DNA of 64,000 nucleotides from Sphingomonas sp. G-3-2-10 (GTDB taxonomy: Bacteria; Pseudomonadota; Alphaproteobacteria; Sphingomonadales; Sphingomonadaceae): contig NZ_JABBFY010000001.1 in NCBI RefSeq assembly GCF_012927115.1, positions 1,922,001 to 1,986,000 of the forward strand. Reading direction: 5' to 3'. Of the stretch, positions 26,051 through 34,987 are shown piece by piece. Each line of letters begins with the position of its first letter. Position 1 is the first letter of the stretch. Both the position numbers and the translations under genes were made by a program. The notes beneath the pieces were generated by a model. The model was not told the DNA's origin. It searched no databases and saw only the letters and a program-made list of their open reading frames with translations.

Positions 26051-27226
26051 ATGGCCGACCGCGAATTCGACATCATCGTCTATGGCGCAACCGGCTTCAC
26101 CGGGCGTCTCGTCGCCGAATATCTCACCAACAATTACGCCGATGGCAGCCTCAGCTGGGCGATGGCCGGGCGTTCGCTGACCAAGCTGCACGAGGTCCGC
26201 GACGAGATCGGCGCTCCGGCGGATACCCCGCTCCTCACCGCCAATGCCGATGATCCGCAGGCGCCGCTGGCACTGGCCGCGCGGGCGAAGGTCGTCATCA
26301 CCACCGTCGGTCCCTACCAGCTCTATGGCGAAGCGCTGCTCGCCGCCTGCGTCACCGCCGGCACCGCCTATGTCGATCTGTGCGGCGAGCCGAACTGGAT
26401 GCACGACATGATCGCCAAATATCAGGCCGATGCGCAGGCCAGCGGCGCGCGCATCGTCTTCTCGTGCGGGTTCGATTCGATCCCGTTCGATCTCGGCGTC
26501 TGGGCCGCGCAGCAGGCCGCCATCGCGAAATTCGGCAAGCCCGCGCCGCGCGTGAAGGGCCGGGTCCGCGCGATGAAGGGCACCTTCTCCGGCGGCACCT
26601 TCGCCAGCGGCAAGGCGACCGCGATGGCCGCCGCGAAAAACCCCTCGGTGTTCAAGGTCCTGCTCGATCCCTTCGCGCTGACACCCGGCTTCAGCGGGCC
26701 GGATCAGCCCAAGGGCGTGCTGCCCGAATATGACGATGCGGTCGGCGGCTGGGTCGCGCCGTTCATGATGGCGGTGATCAACACCAAGAATGTCCACCGC
26801 ACCAATTTCCTGGCCGGGCATCCCTATGGCGAGGATTTCCGCTACGACGAGATGATGATCGCCCCCGGTATCGGCGAGATGGGCAAGGCAGCAGCCGAGG
26901 CCATCGCGAAGATGAACCCGATGAACGCCGACAAGGGCCCCGCGCCCGGCGAAGGCCCGTCGAAGGAAGAGCGCGAGACCGGCTTCTACGACATCGCCTT
27001 CATCGCCGAGATGCCCGACGGCCAGCGCGTCACCGCCACGGTGAAGGGCGATCGCGACCCCGGCTATGGCTCGACCAGCAAGATGATCGCCGAAAGCGCG
27101 ATCTGCCTGATCCGCGACGTGCCTGCGGATGGCAGGGGCGGCATCTGGACGCCCGGCGCGCTGATGGCGGAACCGCTCAAGGCGCGGCTCGAAGCCAAGG
27201 CGGGACTCAGCTTCTCGATCGACTAG
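26051..27226 (+). CDS. Saccharopine dehydrogenase-like NAD(P) oxidoreductase (enoyl reductase type)
   Basis: A 391-residue protein with an N-terminal Rossmann fold (DIIVYGATGFTGRLVAEYL), then VVITTVGPYQLYGEALLAAC and YVDLCGEPNWMHDMI, GFDSIPFDLG, and a substrate-binding domain. This is the SCCPDH/trans-acting enoyl reductase group rather than true lysine-pathway saccharopine dehydrogenase, which has a different active site. Mycobacterial relatives reduce polyketide-type double bonds; the substrate here is unknown. GAGAGGAC precedes ATG 26051. Its stop overlaps the convergent small gene by four bases. Confidence 0.9.
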   Translation: MADREFDIIVYGATGFTGRLVAEYLTNNYADGSLSWAMAGRSLTKLHEVRDEIGAPADTPLLTANADDPQAPLALAARAKVVITTVGPYQLYGEALLAACVTAGTAYVDLCGEPNWMHDMIAKYQADAQASGARIVFSCGFDSIPFDLGVWAAQQAAIAKFGKPAPRVKGRVRAMKGTFSGGTFASGKATAMAAAKNPSVFKVLLDPFALTPGFSGPDQPKGVLPEYDDAVGGWVAPFMMAVINTKNVHRTNFLAGHPYGEDFRYDEMMIAPGIGEMGKAAAEAIAKMNPMNADKGPAPGEGPSKEERETGFYDIAFIAEMPDGQRVTATVKGDRDPGYGSTSKMIAESAICLIRDVPADGRGGIWTPGALMAEPLKARLEAKAGLSFSID

Positions 27227-27537
27227 CCGCGGTAGAACAGGGTCAGCACCAGCGCGGCGATCACCGCGACGACGATCGCCACCGGCACCAGCCGCGTCCG
27301 CCGGGCATCCTCGTCGGCCTTCAGCTTGGGCAGGTCGAGCCAGTAATGGCCGCGGATCGCCTCATGGATGATCCCCGCCGCGCGCATCTGCTCGAACTGG
27401 GCGCGGTCGCCGTCATTCTGCGGAACAAAGGCAACCGCGTCGCCCGGGCCGATCGCGTGCAGGGCGAGGAAGTGGTTCGCCACCGGCCGCCGCGCCCGCG
27501 ACACCTGCATCGGAATGCTCCTGCCCTGCCCCGCCAT
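27223..27537 (-). CDS. Hypothetical protein with C-terminal membrane anchor
   Basis: A 104-residue protein: a basic N-terminus, a soluble part with LALHAIGPGDAVAFVPQNDGDRAQFEQMRAAGII and HYWLDLPKLKADEDARR, and one C-terminal transmembrane helix (LVPVAIVVAVIAALVLTLFY) ending in a short tail, so the soluble part faces the cytoplasm. AGGAGC precedes ATG 27537. It lies 12 bases after rnr on the same strand and is likely co-transcribed with it. No function known. Confidence 0.85.
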   Translation of the reverse strand: MAGQGRSIPMQVSRARRPVANHFLALHAIGPGDAVAFVPQNDGDRAQFEQMRAAGIIHEAIRGHYWLDLPKLKADEDARRTRLVPVAIVVAVIAALVLTLFYRG

Positions 27538-27549
27538 CGCCGTCGCTCC

Positions 27550-29829
27550 TTACCGCTTCCTGCCCTGATGCCGGATATTCGCCGGCCGGCCGCGATGCTT
27601 GATGACGCGCTTCGGCCCGCCCTTGCGATGCCGGTCCTGTCGCTCGCCGCCTGCCGAACCCTTGCCGTCGGGCAGTTCGAAGCGCAGCGCCCCGTTGACC
27701 GGATTGGCTTCTGCCAGCCGCAGCTGGAGCCGCTGGCCCAGCTTGAACTCGTCCCCGCTATGCTCGCCCACCAGCCGCTGTCCGGCTTCGTCATAGCGAT
27801 AATATTCGGTGCCGAGGTCGCGCGCGGGCACCAGCCCGTCGCCGCCCACGCCGTCCACTGTCGCGAAGAAGCCGAAGCTCTGCACCCCGGTGATCCGCGC
27901 TTCCATCACTTCGCCGACATGGGCGGAGAGATAGGCCGCCACATACCGGTCGATGGTGTCCCGCTCGGCTTCCATCGCCCGCCGCTCGAGCTGGCTGATA
28001 TGCGTACCGGTCTTCTCCATCGAGGCGTCGTCCTCGATCGCCCCGCCCGGCCCCAGCGCATAGGCCGCCACCAGCGCGCGATGGACCACCAGATCGGCAT
28101 AGCGCCGGATCGGCGACGTGAAGTGCGCATAGCTGCCCAGCGACAGGCCGAAATGGCCGTGGTTCGCCGGACCGTAATAGGCCTGGGTCTGGCTGCGCAG
28201 CACCTGCTGCATGATCTCGTCGCGATAGTCCGCGTCGCCCACCTTGGCGATGATGCGGTTGAACGTCTGCGGCTTGATCACCTGACCCAGCGCGAAGGCG
28301 ATGTCGAACGTCTCGAGATAGTCCTTCAGCGCGACCAGCTTCTCGCGCGCGGGCGGCTCGTGGATGCGGTACATCACCGGGGCCTTCTTGCCCTCCAGCG
28401 CCTTGGCCGCCGCGACATTCGCCGCGATCATATAATCCTCGATCAGCTTGTGCGCATCCAGCCGCTCGCGCGGCGCGACCGACAGGATGCGCCCCTTCTC
28501 GTCCAGCACGATCCGCCGCTCGGGCAAATCGAGGTCCAGCGGCTCGCGCCGCGCCCGCGCCTTGTTGAGTGCGCCCCAGCAATCCCAGAGCGGCTTCAGC
28601 GCCGCCTCGATCGCCGCCCGCTTCTCCGTTCCCGGCGCCAGCTTCTCGTTCAGCAGCGCGCGCTCGGACCCCGGACCATCGGCGATGGTCTGCGCATCCT
28701 CATAAGCGACATTGCCGATCAGCCGCACGACCGAGCGGGCGAAGCGCCACGATTTGAGATCGCCGTCCTTCGAAACCTGCAGGTGGCAGACCAGCGCCGC
28801 GCGATCGACGCCTTCCTTCAGCGAACAGACGTCCGCCGAAAGCACCTCGGGCAGCATCGGCACGACGCGATCCGGGAAATAGACCGAATTGCCCCGCTTG
28901 CGCGCCTCGCGGTCCAGCTCGGAACCGGGGCGCACATAGAAGCTGACGTCCGCGATCGCGACGATGGCCTTCCATCCGCCCGCATTCTTCGGATCGTCGT
29001 CGGGCGTCGCCCACACGGCATCGTCATGGTCGCGCGCATCGGCGGGATCGATCGCGAGGATCGGCAAATGGCGCAGGTCTTCACGATCCCCCAGCGGCTG
29101 CTTCGCGATCTTCGCCGCTTCGTCGAGCAGCTCCTGCGAGAAGACGTTGGGGATGCCATGCTTGTGGATCGCGATCAGCGAGAAGCTGCGCGGCTGAAAC
29201 GGATCGCCCAGGATTTCGGTCACCCGCGCGGTGATCCGCGGCGGTCGCCCGGCCTTCTCGGCCAGCACCAGATCGCCCGGCTGGGCATCGCCCGCGTCGG
29301 AGACCATGAAGTCGCGGCGTTCCTTTTTCTCCACGCCTTGCAGCCACAATTTGCCGCCTTCCTCGCGCAGCACGCCGAGCATCAGCTCCTCGCCGCGCGC
29401 GAGCTTCTTCATCGGGTGCGCGATCCAGCCCTTCCCGGCCTCTTCGGTGCGCGCGAGGATGCGGTCGCCCACGCCCAGCGCATTGCCCTTGCCGCGCTTC
29501 TCGCGAACGCGCAGCCGGGGCACCGGGACGCCCTCAGCTTCCCAGCGCTCGGGCACCGCCCAGACGGTGTCGCCATCGGCGTCGGTGACGCGCAGCACGG
29601 TCACCTTGGGCAGTCCGCCCATCTTGTGGAAGGCGCGACCGGGTGCGCCGTCGATCAGGCCCTCGTCGGCCATATCCTTCAGCAGCGCCTTCAGCGCGAT
29701 CTTGTCGTTGCCATGCAGTCCGAACGCCCGCGCGATCTCGCGCTTGCCTGCCGGAGTATCGGAATTGGTGATGAAATCGATGATCTGCTGCCGCGTGGGC
29801 AGCCCATTTTTCTGTTTCTGGTTTTTCAT
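27550..29829 (-). CDS. rnr: Ribonuclease R
   Basis: A 759-residue 3'-to-5' exoribonuclease that degrades structured RNA in the cytoplasm. Domains in order: an N-terminal winged helix (LPTRQQIIDFI, KREIARAFGL), cold-shock domains to about residue 240, the RNB catalytic domain starting near 245 with the Mg-binding Asp cluster DPADARDHDDAVWA, the later RNB motifs YMIAANVAAAKAL and YAHFTSPIRRYADLVVHR, an S1 domain (EARITGVQSFGFFATVDG) and a basic Arg/Lys/Gly-rich tail. ATG 29829 (MKNQKQKNGLPTRQQ) is preferred to a start nine codons upstream that lacks family support. Confidence 0.96.
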   Translation of the reverse strand: MKNQKQKNGLPTRQQIIDFITNSDTPAGKREIARAFGLHGNDKIALKALLKDMADEGLIDGAPGRAFHKMGGLPKVTVLRVTDADGDTVWAVPERWEAEGVPVPRLRVREKRGKGNALGVGDRILARTEEAGKGWIAHPMKKLARGEELMLGVLREEGGKLWLQGVEKKERRDFMVSDAGDAQPGDLVLAEKAGRPPRITARVTEILGDPFQPRSFSLIAIHKHGIPNVFSQELLDEAAKIAKQPLGDREDLRHLPILAIDPADARDHDDAVWATPDDDPKNAGGWKAIVAIADVSFYVRPGSELDREARKRGNSVYFPDRVVPMLPEVLSADVCSLKEGVDRAALVCHLQVSKDGDLKSWRFARSVVRLIGNVAYEDAQTIADGPGSERALLNEKLAPGTEKRAAIEAALKPLWDCWGALNKARARREPLDLDLPERRIVLDEKGRILSVAPRERLDAHKLIEDYMIAANVAAAKALEGKKAPVMYRIHEPPAREKLVALKDYLETFDIAFALGQVIKPQTFNRIIAKVGDADYRDEIMQQVLRSQTQAYYGPANHGHFGLSLGSYAHFTSPIRRYADLVVHRALVAAYALGPGGAIEDDASMEKTGTHISQLERRAMEAERDTIDRYVAAYLSAHVGEVMEARITGVQSFGFFATVDGVGGDGLVPARDLGTEYYRYDEAGQRLVGEHSGDEFKLGQRLQLRLAEANPVNGALRFELPDGKGSAGGERQDRHRKGGPKRVIKHRGRPANIRHQGRKR

Positions 29830-29876
29830 TGGCCCTGAAGATAGGGATTTGCGCACCGGAAATCATCCCCTCGCGG

Positions 29877-29901
29877 TTGCAATGTAGGATTTCGGCTGCT
29901 T
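29877..29901. repeat. 25-base exact repeat, copy 1
   Basis: The sequence beginning TTGCAATGTAGGATTTCGGC is found here and again, unchanged over 25 bases, at 50571-50595, in the same orientation. Both copies are intergenic and flanking bases differ. TTGCAATGTAGGAT is one half of a possible larger palindrome (ATCCTACATTGCAATGTAGGAT), of which the other half is absent. The element is unidentified. Confidence 0.75.
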
Positions 29902-30024
29902 CCTTTGAGGATCGACGGACGACAGATGGCGCTCCGTCACCTCGCAATTTGACGCAACACCCCTCGGGCAAAGGTCACGAACAATGCGACTTACGCGACA
30001 TTTTGCGGAACGCGAATCGGGGTG

Positions 30025-31458
30025 ATGACTTACGATCTCCTGATCGCCGGCGGCGGCATCAATGGCTGCGCCATCGCCCGCGAGGCATCCCTGCTCGGAC
30101 TCAAGGTGCTGCTGGTCGAAAAGGACGACCTCGCCAGCCACACCAGCTCGGCTTCGACCAAGCTGATCCACGGCGGGCTGCGCTATCTCGAAACCTATGA
30201 ATTCCGGCTGGTCCGCGAAGCGCTGCACGAGCGCGAACGCCTGCTCGCCGCCGCCCCGCATCTGATCCGTCCGCTCACCTTCGTGCTGCCCCATGCCCAT
30301 GCGGTGCGGCCCTGGTGGATGGTGCGCGCCGGCCTCTATCTCTACGACCTGCTGGCCGGCAAATCCTCGCTGCCCCGTTCGCGCGGCCTGCACGCCGCGG
30401 ACACCGAATTCACCGATCCGCTGAAGGGCGACCATCGCGGCTTCGTCTATTCCGACGCCTGGGTAGACGACGCCCGCCTCACCCTCGCCAACGCGCTGGA
30501 CGCCGCAGCGCACGGCGCGGAGATCGCAACGCGCACCGAATTGCTCGACGCTCGCCGCGAAGGCGAATATTGGAAGGCCGAATTGTCGGACGGCCGCACC
30601 GTGGAAGCACGCGGGCTGGTCAACGCAGCCGGGCCGTGGGTCCGCTCCTTGCTCGATCGGGTCGATGTCGATCCGCGTTCGGAGGTGCGGCTGGTCAAGG
30701 GCAGCCATATCGTCGTGCCCCGGCTGTTCGAAGGGGACCACGCCTATATCCTCCAGCAGCCCGACCGCCGCATCGTGTTCGCCATCCCCTATGAGAACGG
30801 CTTCACCGAGATCGGCACCACCGACATTCCGGTGGAAAAGCCCGAGGATGCGGTCTGCTCGGATGACGAGGTTCAGTATCTCCTCGACGCGGTGAACCGC
30901 TATTTCACCCGGCAGGTCGCCCCCGCCGATGTCGTGTGGAAATGGTCCGGCGTCCGTCCCCTGCACGACGACGGCGCGGCCAAGGCACAGGCAGTGACGC
31001 GCGACTATGTGCTCGAAATCGATCAGGCCGGCGCCCCGCTGCTCTCGGTCTTCGGCGGAAAGATCACCACCGCCCGCGCGCTGGCCGAGGAAGCGCTGGA
31101 GAAGCTCGCGCCCTTGCTCGATGTCCCCGTCCAGCCGATGACCCGCGCCCGCGTCTTCCCCGGCGGCGCGATCGCCGGGTTCGACGATTTCGCGGCAAAG
31201 GTCGCCGCGCAATGGCCCTTTCTCGGCACCGGACGCGCCCGGCGCATGGCCCATGCCTATGGCTCGACGATCGGCGAGATGCTGGAAGGCGTGACCGGTC
31301 TCGACGATCTGGGCGGCGGCCTCAGCACGGTCGAGGTCCGCTGGATGCGCGATCGCGAATGGGCGCGCACTGCCGAGGACGTGCTGTGGCGGCGCAGCAA
31401 GGTCGGGCTGCACGCGCCCGAGTCGGCGGCAAAGGTGGCCGCGATTCTCGACGAATGA
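30025..31458 (+). CDS. glpD: Glycerol-3-phosphate dehydrogenase, FAD-dependent
   Basis: A 477-residue flavoprotein of the GlpD family that oxidises sn-glycerol-3-phosphate to dihydroxyacetone phosphate and feeds electrons to quinone at the inner membrane. The FAD-binding motif is LLIAGGGINGCAIAREASLLG; family motifs are SASTKLIHGGLRYLETYEF, TFVLPHAH, LVNAAGPWV, GTTDIPV and WSGVRPLHDD. The C-terminal DAO_C-like domain spans about 375-470. GTG 30022 directly before ATG 30025 is an alternative start. The promoter should lie in the 190 bases shared with rnr, where the 25-base repeat also sits. Confidence 0.95.
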   Translation: MTYDLLIAGGGINGCAIAREASLLGLKVLLVEKDDLASHTSSASTKLIHGGLRYLETYEFRLVREALHERERLLAAAPHLIRPLTFVLPHAHAVRPWWMVRAGLYLYDLLAGKSSLPRSRGLHAADTEFTDPLKGDHRGFVYSDAWVDDARLTLANALDAAAHGAEIATRTELLDARREGEYWKAELSDGRTVEARGLVNAAGPWVRSLLDRVDVDPRSEVRLVKGSHIVVPRLFEGDHAYILQQPDRRIVFAIPYENGFTEIGTTDIPVEKPEDAVCSDDEVQYLLDAVNRYFTRQVAPADVVWKWSGVRPLHDDGAAKAQAVTRDYVLEIDQAGAPLLSVFGGKITTARALAEEALEKLAPLLDVPVQPMTRARVFPGGAIAGFDDFAAKVAAQWPFLGTGRARRMAHAYGSTIGEMLEGVTGLDDLGGGLSTVEVRWMRDREWARTAEDVLWRRSKVGLHAPESAAKVAAILDE

Positions 31459-31570
31459 CGCTTCCTCCGGCCGCCGGTCGCATGTCCGGGGCGGCGGATC
31501 GCAGCGATGGAGCCGCCCTCTTAAACCCTTGTTAAAGCCTGAACCTCAGTCTCGCGCCGGGCGGAGGGTT

Positions 31571-31903
31571 ATGGCGACTCGGGCAACACAATTCAGGACG
31601 GTCACACCTGCGCTTGTCGAACAGCGCGCAGCAGCGCGTCACCGCATCCTGCTGACCAAAACGAAGGTCAGCGGCCGCGACAAGTCGCCGGTCGAAGCGA
31701 TGCTGCACGACTTGTCGGTCTATGGCTGCCGCCTCGCCTGTCAGGTCTCGCACGCGGTGGGCGACAGGATCTGGCTCCGCCTGCGCGGCGACCAGCCCGT
31801 TTCGGCCACCGTGGCATGGAACGACGGCGAATATCTCGGCTGCCGCTTCGACGCCCCGATCGATCGCAACCTGATGCGTTCGCTCACGCTGGTGATCTGC
31901 TGA
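31571..31903 (+). CDS. PilZ-domain protein (likely c-di-GMP receptor)
   Basis: A 110-residue single-domain protein. The c-di-GMP-binding signatures are both present: RAAAR (residues 19-23, RxxxR) and DLSVYG (47-52, DxSxxG), followed by the barrel strands VGDRIWLRLRG and VSATVAWNDGEYLGCRFD. Such short PilZ proteins relay the second messenger by binding partners that control motility, pili or polysaccharide. GGAGGG lies directly before ATG 31571. It converges on the gene at 31905. It could act on the pilus or glycan genes of this window, but nothing shows this. Confidence 0.92.
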   Translation: MATRATQFRTVTPALVEQRAAARHRILLTKTKVSGRDKSPVEAMLHDLSVYGCRLACQVSHAVGDRIWLRLRGDQPVSATVAWNDGEYLGCRFDAPIDRNLMRSLTLVIC

Positions 31904-31904
31904 G

Positions 31905-32504
31905 CTACCAGCGATAGTTGAAGCTGACGCTGATCCGCTTCTCGCTGCCCGAACCCGGCGGCACTTCGTGGCGCAGCCAGCTTTCCCACAGCAGCACTGT
32001 CCCCACCTCGGGCGTCACTTCGACAAAGGCCTGAAGCGTCTCCGGCGCGTCCTCGCGGCGCGGCGGGGCGGCCATCATCATCGCCAGCCGGGGGTCCTCC
32101 AGCTTCAGCCCGCGCGCACCCTTGGGCAGCGCGACATAGATGGTGCCCGAAACCACGCTGTGCGGGTGGATATGCCCGCTATGCCCGCCCTTGCCGTCGA
32201 GGACATTGACCCACAGGCTGTCGAGCTTGAGCTTCTTGCCCGCCAGTTCGAACGCGCTCGCCAGCGCGAACTTCGCGACATGCTTGTCCAGCAGGCGCTT
32301 GAGATCGGCAAAGGCCGGATCGCGGATCGGGAGGTCGTTCAGCGAAGCGTAGCTGGTGTACCCGCGATAGCCATGCTCGCGGCACCAGCGCCGCCCCGCC
32401 ATATCGTCCTCGGCAAGCTGGAGGCACGAGTCCTCCAGCTCGGCGACGAGCGCTTCGTCGCCCAGCGGCTGCTCGTAGAGCTGGGTGACGAACAGCGTCC
32501 GCAC
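31905..32504 (-). CDS. Putative 2-oxoglutarate/Fe(II) oxygenase, TIGR02466 type
   Basis: A 199-residue protein of the group labelled TIGR02466, a double-stranded beta-helix with features of prolyl-hydroxylase-like oxygenases. The iron-ligand candidates are the His pair in GHSGHIHPHSVVSG and a distal His in WLRHEVPPG, with an Arg in EKRISVSFNYRW for 2-oxoglutarate; SGTIYVALPKGARGLKLEDPR is typical of the family. The substrate is not known. It is only four bases downstream of proS on the same strand, which ties it to translation by context, as an inference. Confidence 0.82.
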   Translation of the reverse strand: MRTLFVTQLYEQPLGDEALVAELEDSCLQLAEDDMAGRRWCREHGYRGYTSYASLNDLPIRDPAFADLKRLLDKHVAKFALASAFELAGKKLKLDSLWVNVLDGKGGHSGHIHPHSVVSGTIYVALPKGARGLKLEDPRLAMMMAAPPRREDAPETLQAFVEVTPEVGTVLLWESWLRHEVPPGSGSEKRISVSFNYRW

Positions 32505-32508
32505 GGGA

Positions 32509-34044
32509 TCAATAGGCCCGGGCGATCAGGATCCGCTCCACCGCCGGCTTGCCGGTGAAGATGCAATTGCCCGTCGCCGGCGCGGCGTCGCCCGGCACGT
32601 TGCGCACGGTCAGCTTCAGCGCTTTCAGCCGCTCGACCACCTTGTCCAGCTCTTCGCCGCTCGGCTTCGACCAGTTGATCTCGAGCCAGCCGGGAAACTT
32701 GCCGCCCTTTTCGAAAAAGGCCTGCAAGTCCGCGAACTCGGTCACGTCGCGGCGGATATTCGCCTGCATCCGGTCGCGCGCCTGGGTGAACAGCGTGGTC
32801 TGGACTTCCTCCAGCGCCGCCACTGCGCCACCCACGAAGTCGCCCTTGGCCACCACGGCGCTGTCGAGCTTGCCGTCCTCGCGGTACAGCCGGTCGCGGC
32901 GGATCACCGAGAGGTTGCCGCCGGCCATGTCGCGCCCGCCCACTTCGATCACGATCGGCGCGCCCTTCTTGACCCAGCCCCAGCGCTTCGTCGCGGCCTT
33001 GACCGACTTCAGGTCGAGCAGCGCACGCACCGGCTCGCCGAACGCATACAGCTTGGCGAGTTCGGCCTGCACGCCCTTGCAATAGTCGATCAGCGCGGCG
33101 TCCTCGTCATTGTCGCGCAGCATCGGCACGATCACGATCTGCCACGGCGCAAGGCGGGGCGGTACGCGCAGGCCATCGTCATCGCCATGTGTCATGATCA
33201 GGCCGCCGACCATGCGGGTCGACATGCCCCAGCTGATCGTCTGCGCCAGTTCCAGCTCGCCGCTGGCGTTCTGGAACTTGATGTCCTGCGCCGACGAGAA
33301 AGTGGTGCCCAGGAAGTGGCTGGTGCCCGCCTGCAGCGCCTTGCCGTCCTGCATCATCGCTTCGATCGAATAGGTCGAAACCGCACCGGGGAAGCGTTCA
33401 TGCTCGGGCTTCTCGCCCGCGATCACCGGGATGCCCGCGCAGTCCTCGGCGAAGCTGCGATACAGTTCGAGCGCCTTCAGCGTCTCCTCGCGCGCCTGAT
33501 CGGCGCTGGCATAGGCGGCATGGCCTTCCTGCCACAGGAACTCGCTGGTGCGCAGGAACATGCGCGTGCGCATTTCCCAGCGCACCACGTTCGCCCACTG
33601 GTTGATCTGCACCGGCAGGTCGCGCCACGACTGGACCCAGCGGCTGAAAGCCGCGCCGATCACTGTCTCGCTGGTCGGCCGCACGATCAGCGGCTCTTCC
33701 AGCTTCGCGGCGGGATCGGGCATCAGCCCGCCCTTGCCGTCGCCGATCAGCCGGTGATGCGTGACGACCGCCATCTCCTTGGCGAAGCCTTCCACATGGT
33801 CCGCTTCCTTCTCGAAATAGGAGAGCGGGATGAATAGCGGGAAATAGGTGTTGTCGTATCCCGATGCCTTGATGCGGTCGTCGAGCAGGCGCTGGATCCG
33901 TTCCCAGATTCCATAGCCCCACGGCCGGATGACCATGCAGCCGCGAACGCCGCTTTCCTCGGCCATGTCGGCTTCGGTGATGACGGCCTGATACCAGGCG
34001 TTGAAATCCGCTTCGCGGGTGACGGTGAGGGCGTGCTTGATCAT
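32509..34044 (-). CDS. proS: Prolyl-tRNA synthetase, archaeal/eukaryotic type
   Basis: A 511-residue class II synthetase that charges tRNA-Pro. Motif 2 and 3 regions are ANVVRWEMRTRMFLRTSEFLW (with TxE substrate motif in RPTSETVIG) and TRMVGGLIMTHGDDDGLRVPP. The anticodon-binding domain spans roughly 300-400 and the protein ends with a C-terminal zinc-type domain closing in ILIARAY. It lacks the inserted editing domain of the long bacterial form and is longer than the short alphaproteobacterial form, so it is of the archaeal/eukaryotic class, as seen in sphingomonads. ATG 34044 (MIKHALTVTREADFNAWY) is the family start. Confidence 0.95.
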   Translation of the reverse strand: MIKHALTVTREADFNAWYQAVITEADMAEESGVRGCMVIRPWGYGIWERIQRLLDDRIKASGYDNTYFPLFIPLSYFEKEADHVEGFAKEMAVVTHHRLIGDGKGGLMPDPAAKLEEPLIVRPTSETVIGAAFSRWVQSWRDLPVQINQWANVVRWEMRTRMFLRTSEFLWQEGHAAYASADQAREETLKALELYRSFAEDCAGIPVIAGEKPEHERFPGAVSTYSIEAMMQDGKALQAGTSHFLGTTFSSAQDIKFQNASGELELAQTISWGMSTRMVGGLIMTHGDDDGLRVPPRLAPWQIVIVPMLRDNDEDAALIDYCKGVQAELAKLYAFGEPVRALLDLKSVKAATKRWGWVKKGAPIVIEVGGRDMAGGNLSVIRRDRLYREDGKLDSAVVAKGDFVGGAVAALEEVQTTLFTQARDRMQANIRRDVTEFADLQAFFEKGGKFPGWLEINWSKPSGEELDKVVERLKALKLTVRNVPGDAAPATGNCIFTGKPAVERILIARAY

Positions 34045-34139
34045 GCGCGTGCGGATAGCGGCAAAGGGCCCCGGTTTCAAAGGGGGCGGGTTGATTTGGT
34101 GCGGTTGCGCTGATCTAGTCGCGCTCAGGGGGGAGCATC

Positions 34140-34928
34140 ATGGCATATGACGCAGGGCGCGGCGGCATTTCGCGCGGCTCGGTCGCGACGGGAATCGGCA
34201 TCGTCCTGCTGCTGCTCGCGGCGCTGGGCGGCGCCTTCTGGTGGCAGATCGCCGAGAAGAATCGCCGCACCGCGCCCGAGACGATCGAAGCCGAACTGAT
34301 GCAGGACCCGTTTGCGGGGCGCCTGTTCACGACGATGAAGACCACCCATCCCCAGGAACTGACCGACTTCACCCATCGCATGTCCAAGCTGATGCGCGGC
34401 GGATCGAGCCTCGAGACCATCCGCCGCGAAGGCTATGACTTCCTGAAGAAATCCGCCGAAAGCCATGTCCAGGCCGTGGCACAGGCACCCCGCGCCGAAC
34501 TGATCGAAGTCCGCAAGACGCGGCGGGCGTTGCTGAAGGCGCTCGAGAACCACGACGTGATGCTCTGCGCCCAGTTCGTGATGACCGGCGCGGTCTTCGT
34601 TCCCAATGTGCAGGGAGAGATTCGTCCGCTGCTGATGGACGCCAATGTCGCGGTGTGGAAAGCAGCCGCAGCGGGTCGCGATCGCCCGGCAAAGCGGGAA
34701 ATCCCCAAGGAATGGCGCGAAAGCGAAGCCGTTCCGCTGATCGAGGCGATGCGCATCGCGGGGATGAGCGACACCGATCTTCAGGTCTTCACCTCGCCCT
34801 ACGGCATGCCCTCGGCGCCTGCGTGGCAGCAATGCGCGATCGGCGTCTATCTGTGGGAAGCGGTGGATTCGCTGCCGGCCGACACCTCCGATCTGGTGAC
34901 TGCGATGATGATGAGCCAGGTCGAGTAG
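34140..34928 (+). CDS. Membrane-anchored protein of unknown function
   Basis: A 262-residue protein with one N-terminal transmembrane helix (GIGIVLLLLAALGGAFWW, about residues 18-36) and a large soluble part, presumably periplasmic. The soluble part is mostly helical: ELMQDPFAGRLFTTMKTTHPQEL, HRMSKLMRGGSS, GYDFLKKSAESHVQAVAQ, and a late Cys in WQQCAIGVYLWEAVD; another Cys in DVMLCAQFVM could pair with it. GGGGGGAG precedes ATG 34140. I know similar proteins only as hypothetical in sphingomonads. Confidence 0.8.
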   Translation: MAYDAGRGGISRGSVATGIGIVLLLLAALGGAFWWQIAEKNRRTAPETIEAELMQDPFAGRLFTTMKTTHPQELTDFTHRMSKLMRGGSSLETIRREGYDFLKKSAESHVQAVAQAPRAELIEVRKTRRALLKALENHDVMLCAQFVMTGAVFVPNVQGEIRPLLMDANVAVWKAAAAGRDRPAKREIPKEWRESEAVPLIEAMRIAGMSDTDLQVFTSPYGMPSAPAWQQCAIGVYLWEAVDSLPADTSDLVTAMMMSQVE

Positions 34929-34987
34929 CCGCGATCGCCCCGACAAGCGGGGTTGAGCCTCGGGCGCGCTGTCCCTAGCGGAAGGGC

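Noticed and set aside
27346..29838. An 830-codon plus-strand open frame opposite rnr
   Set aside because: Antisense to RNase R with low-complexity Arg/Leu/His composition and no domain; the minus strand has a complete, motif-verified gene.
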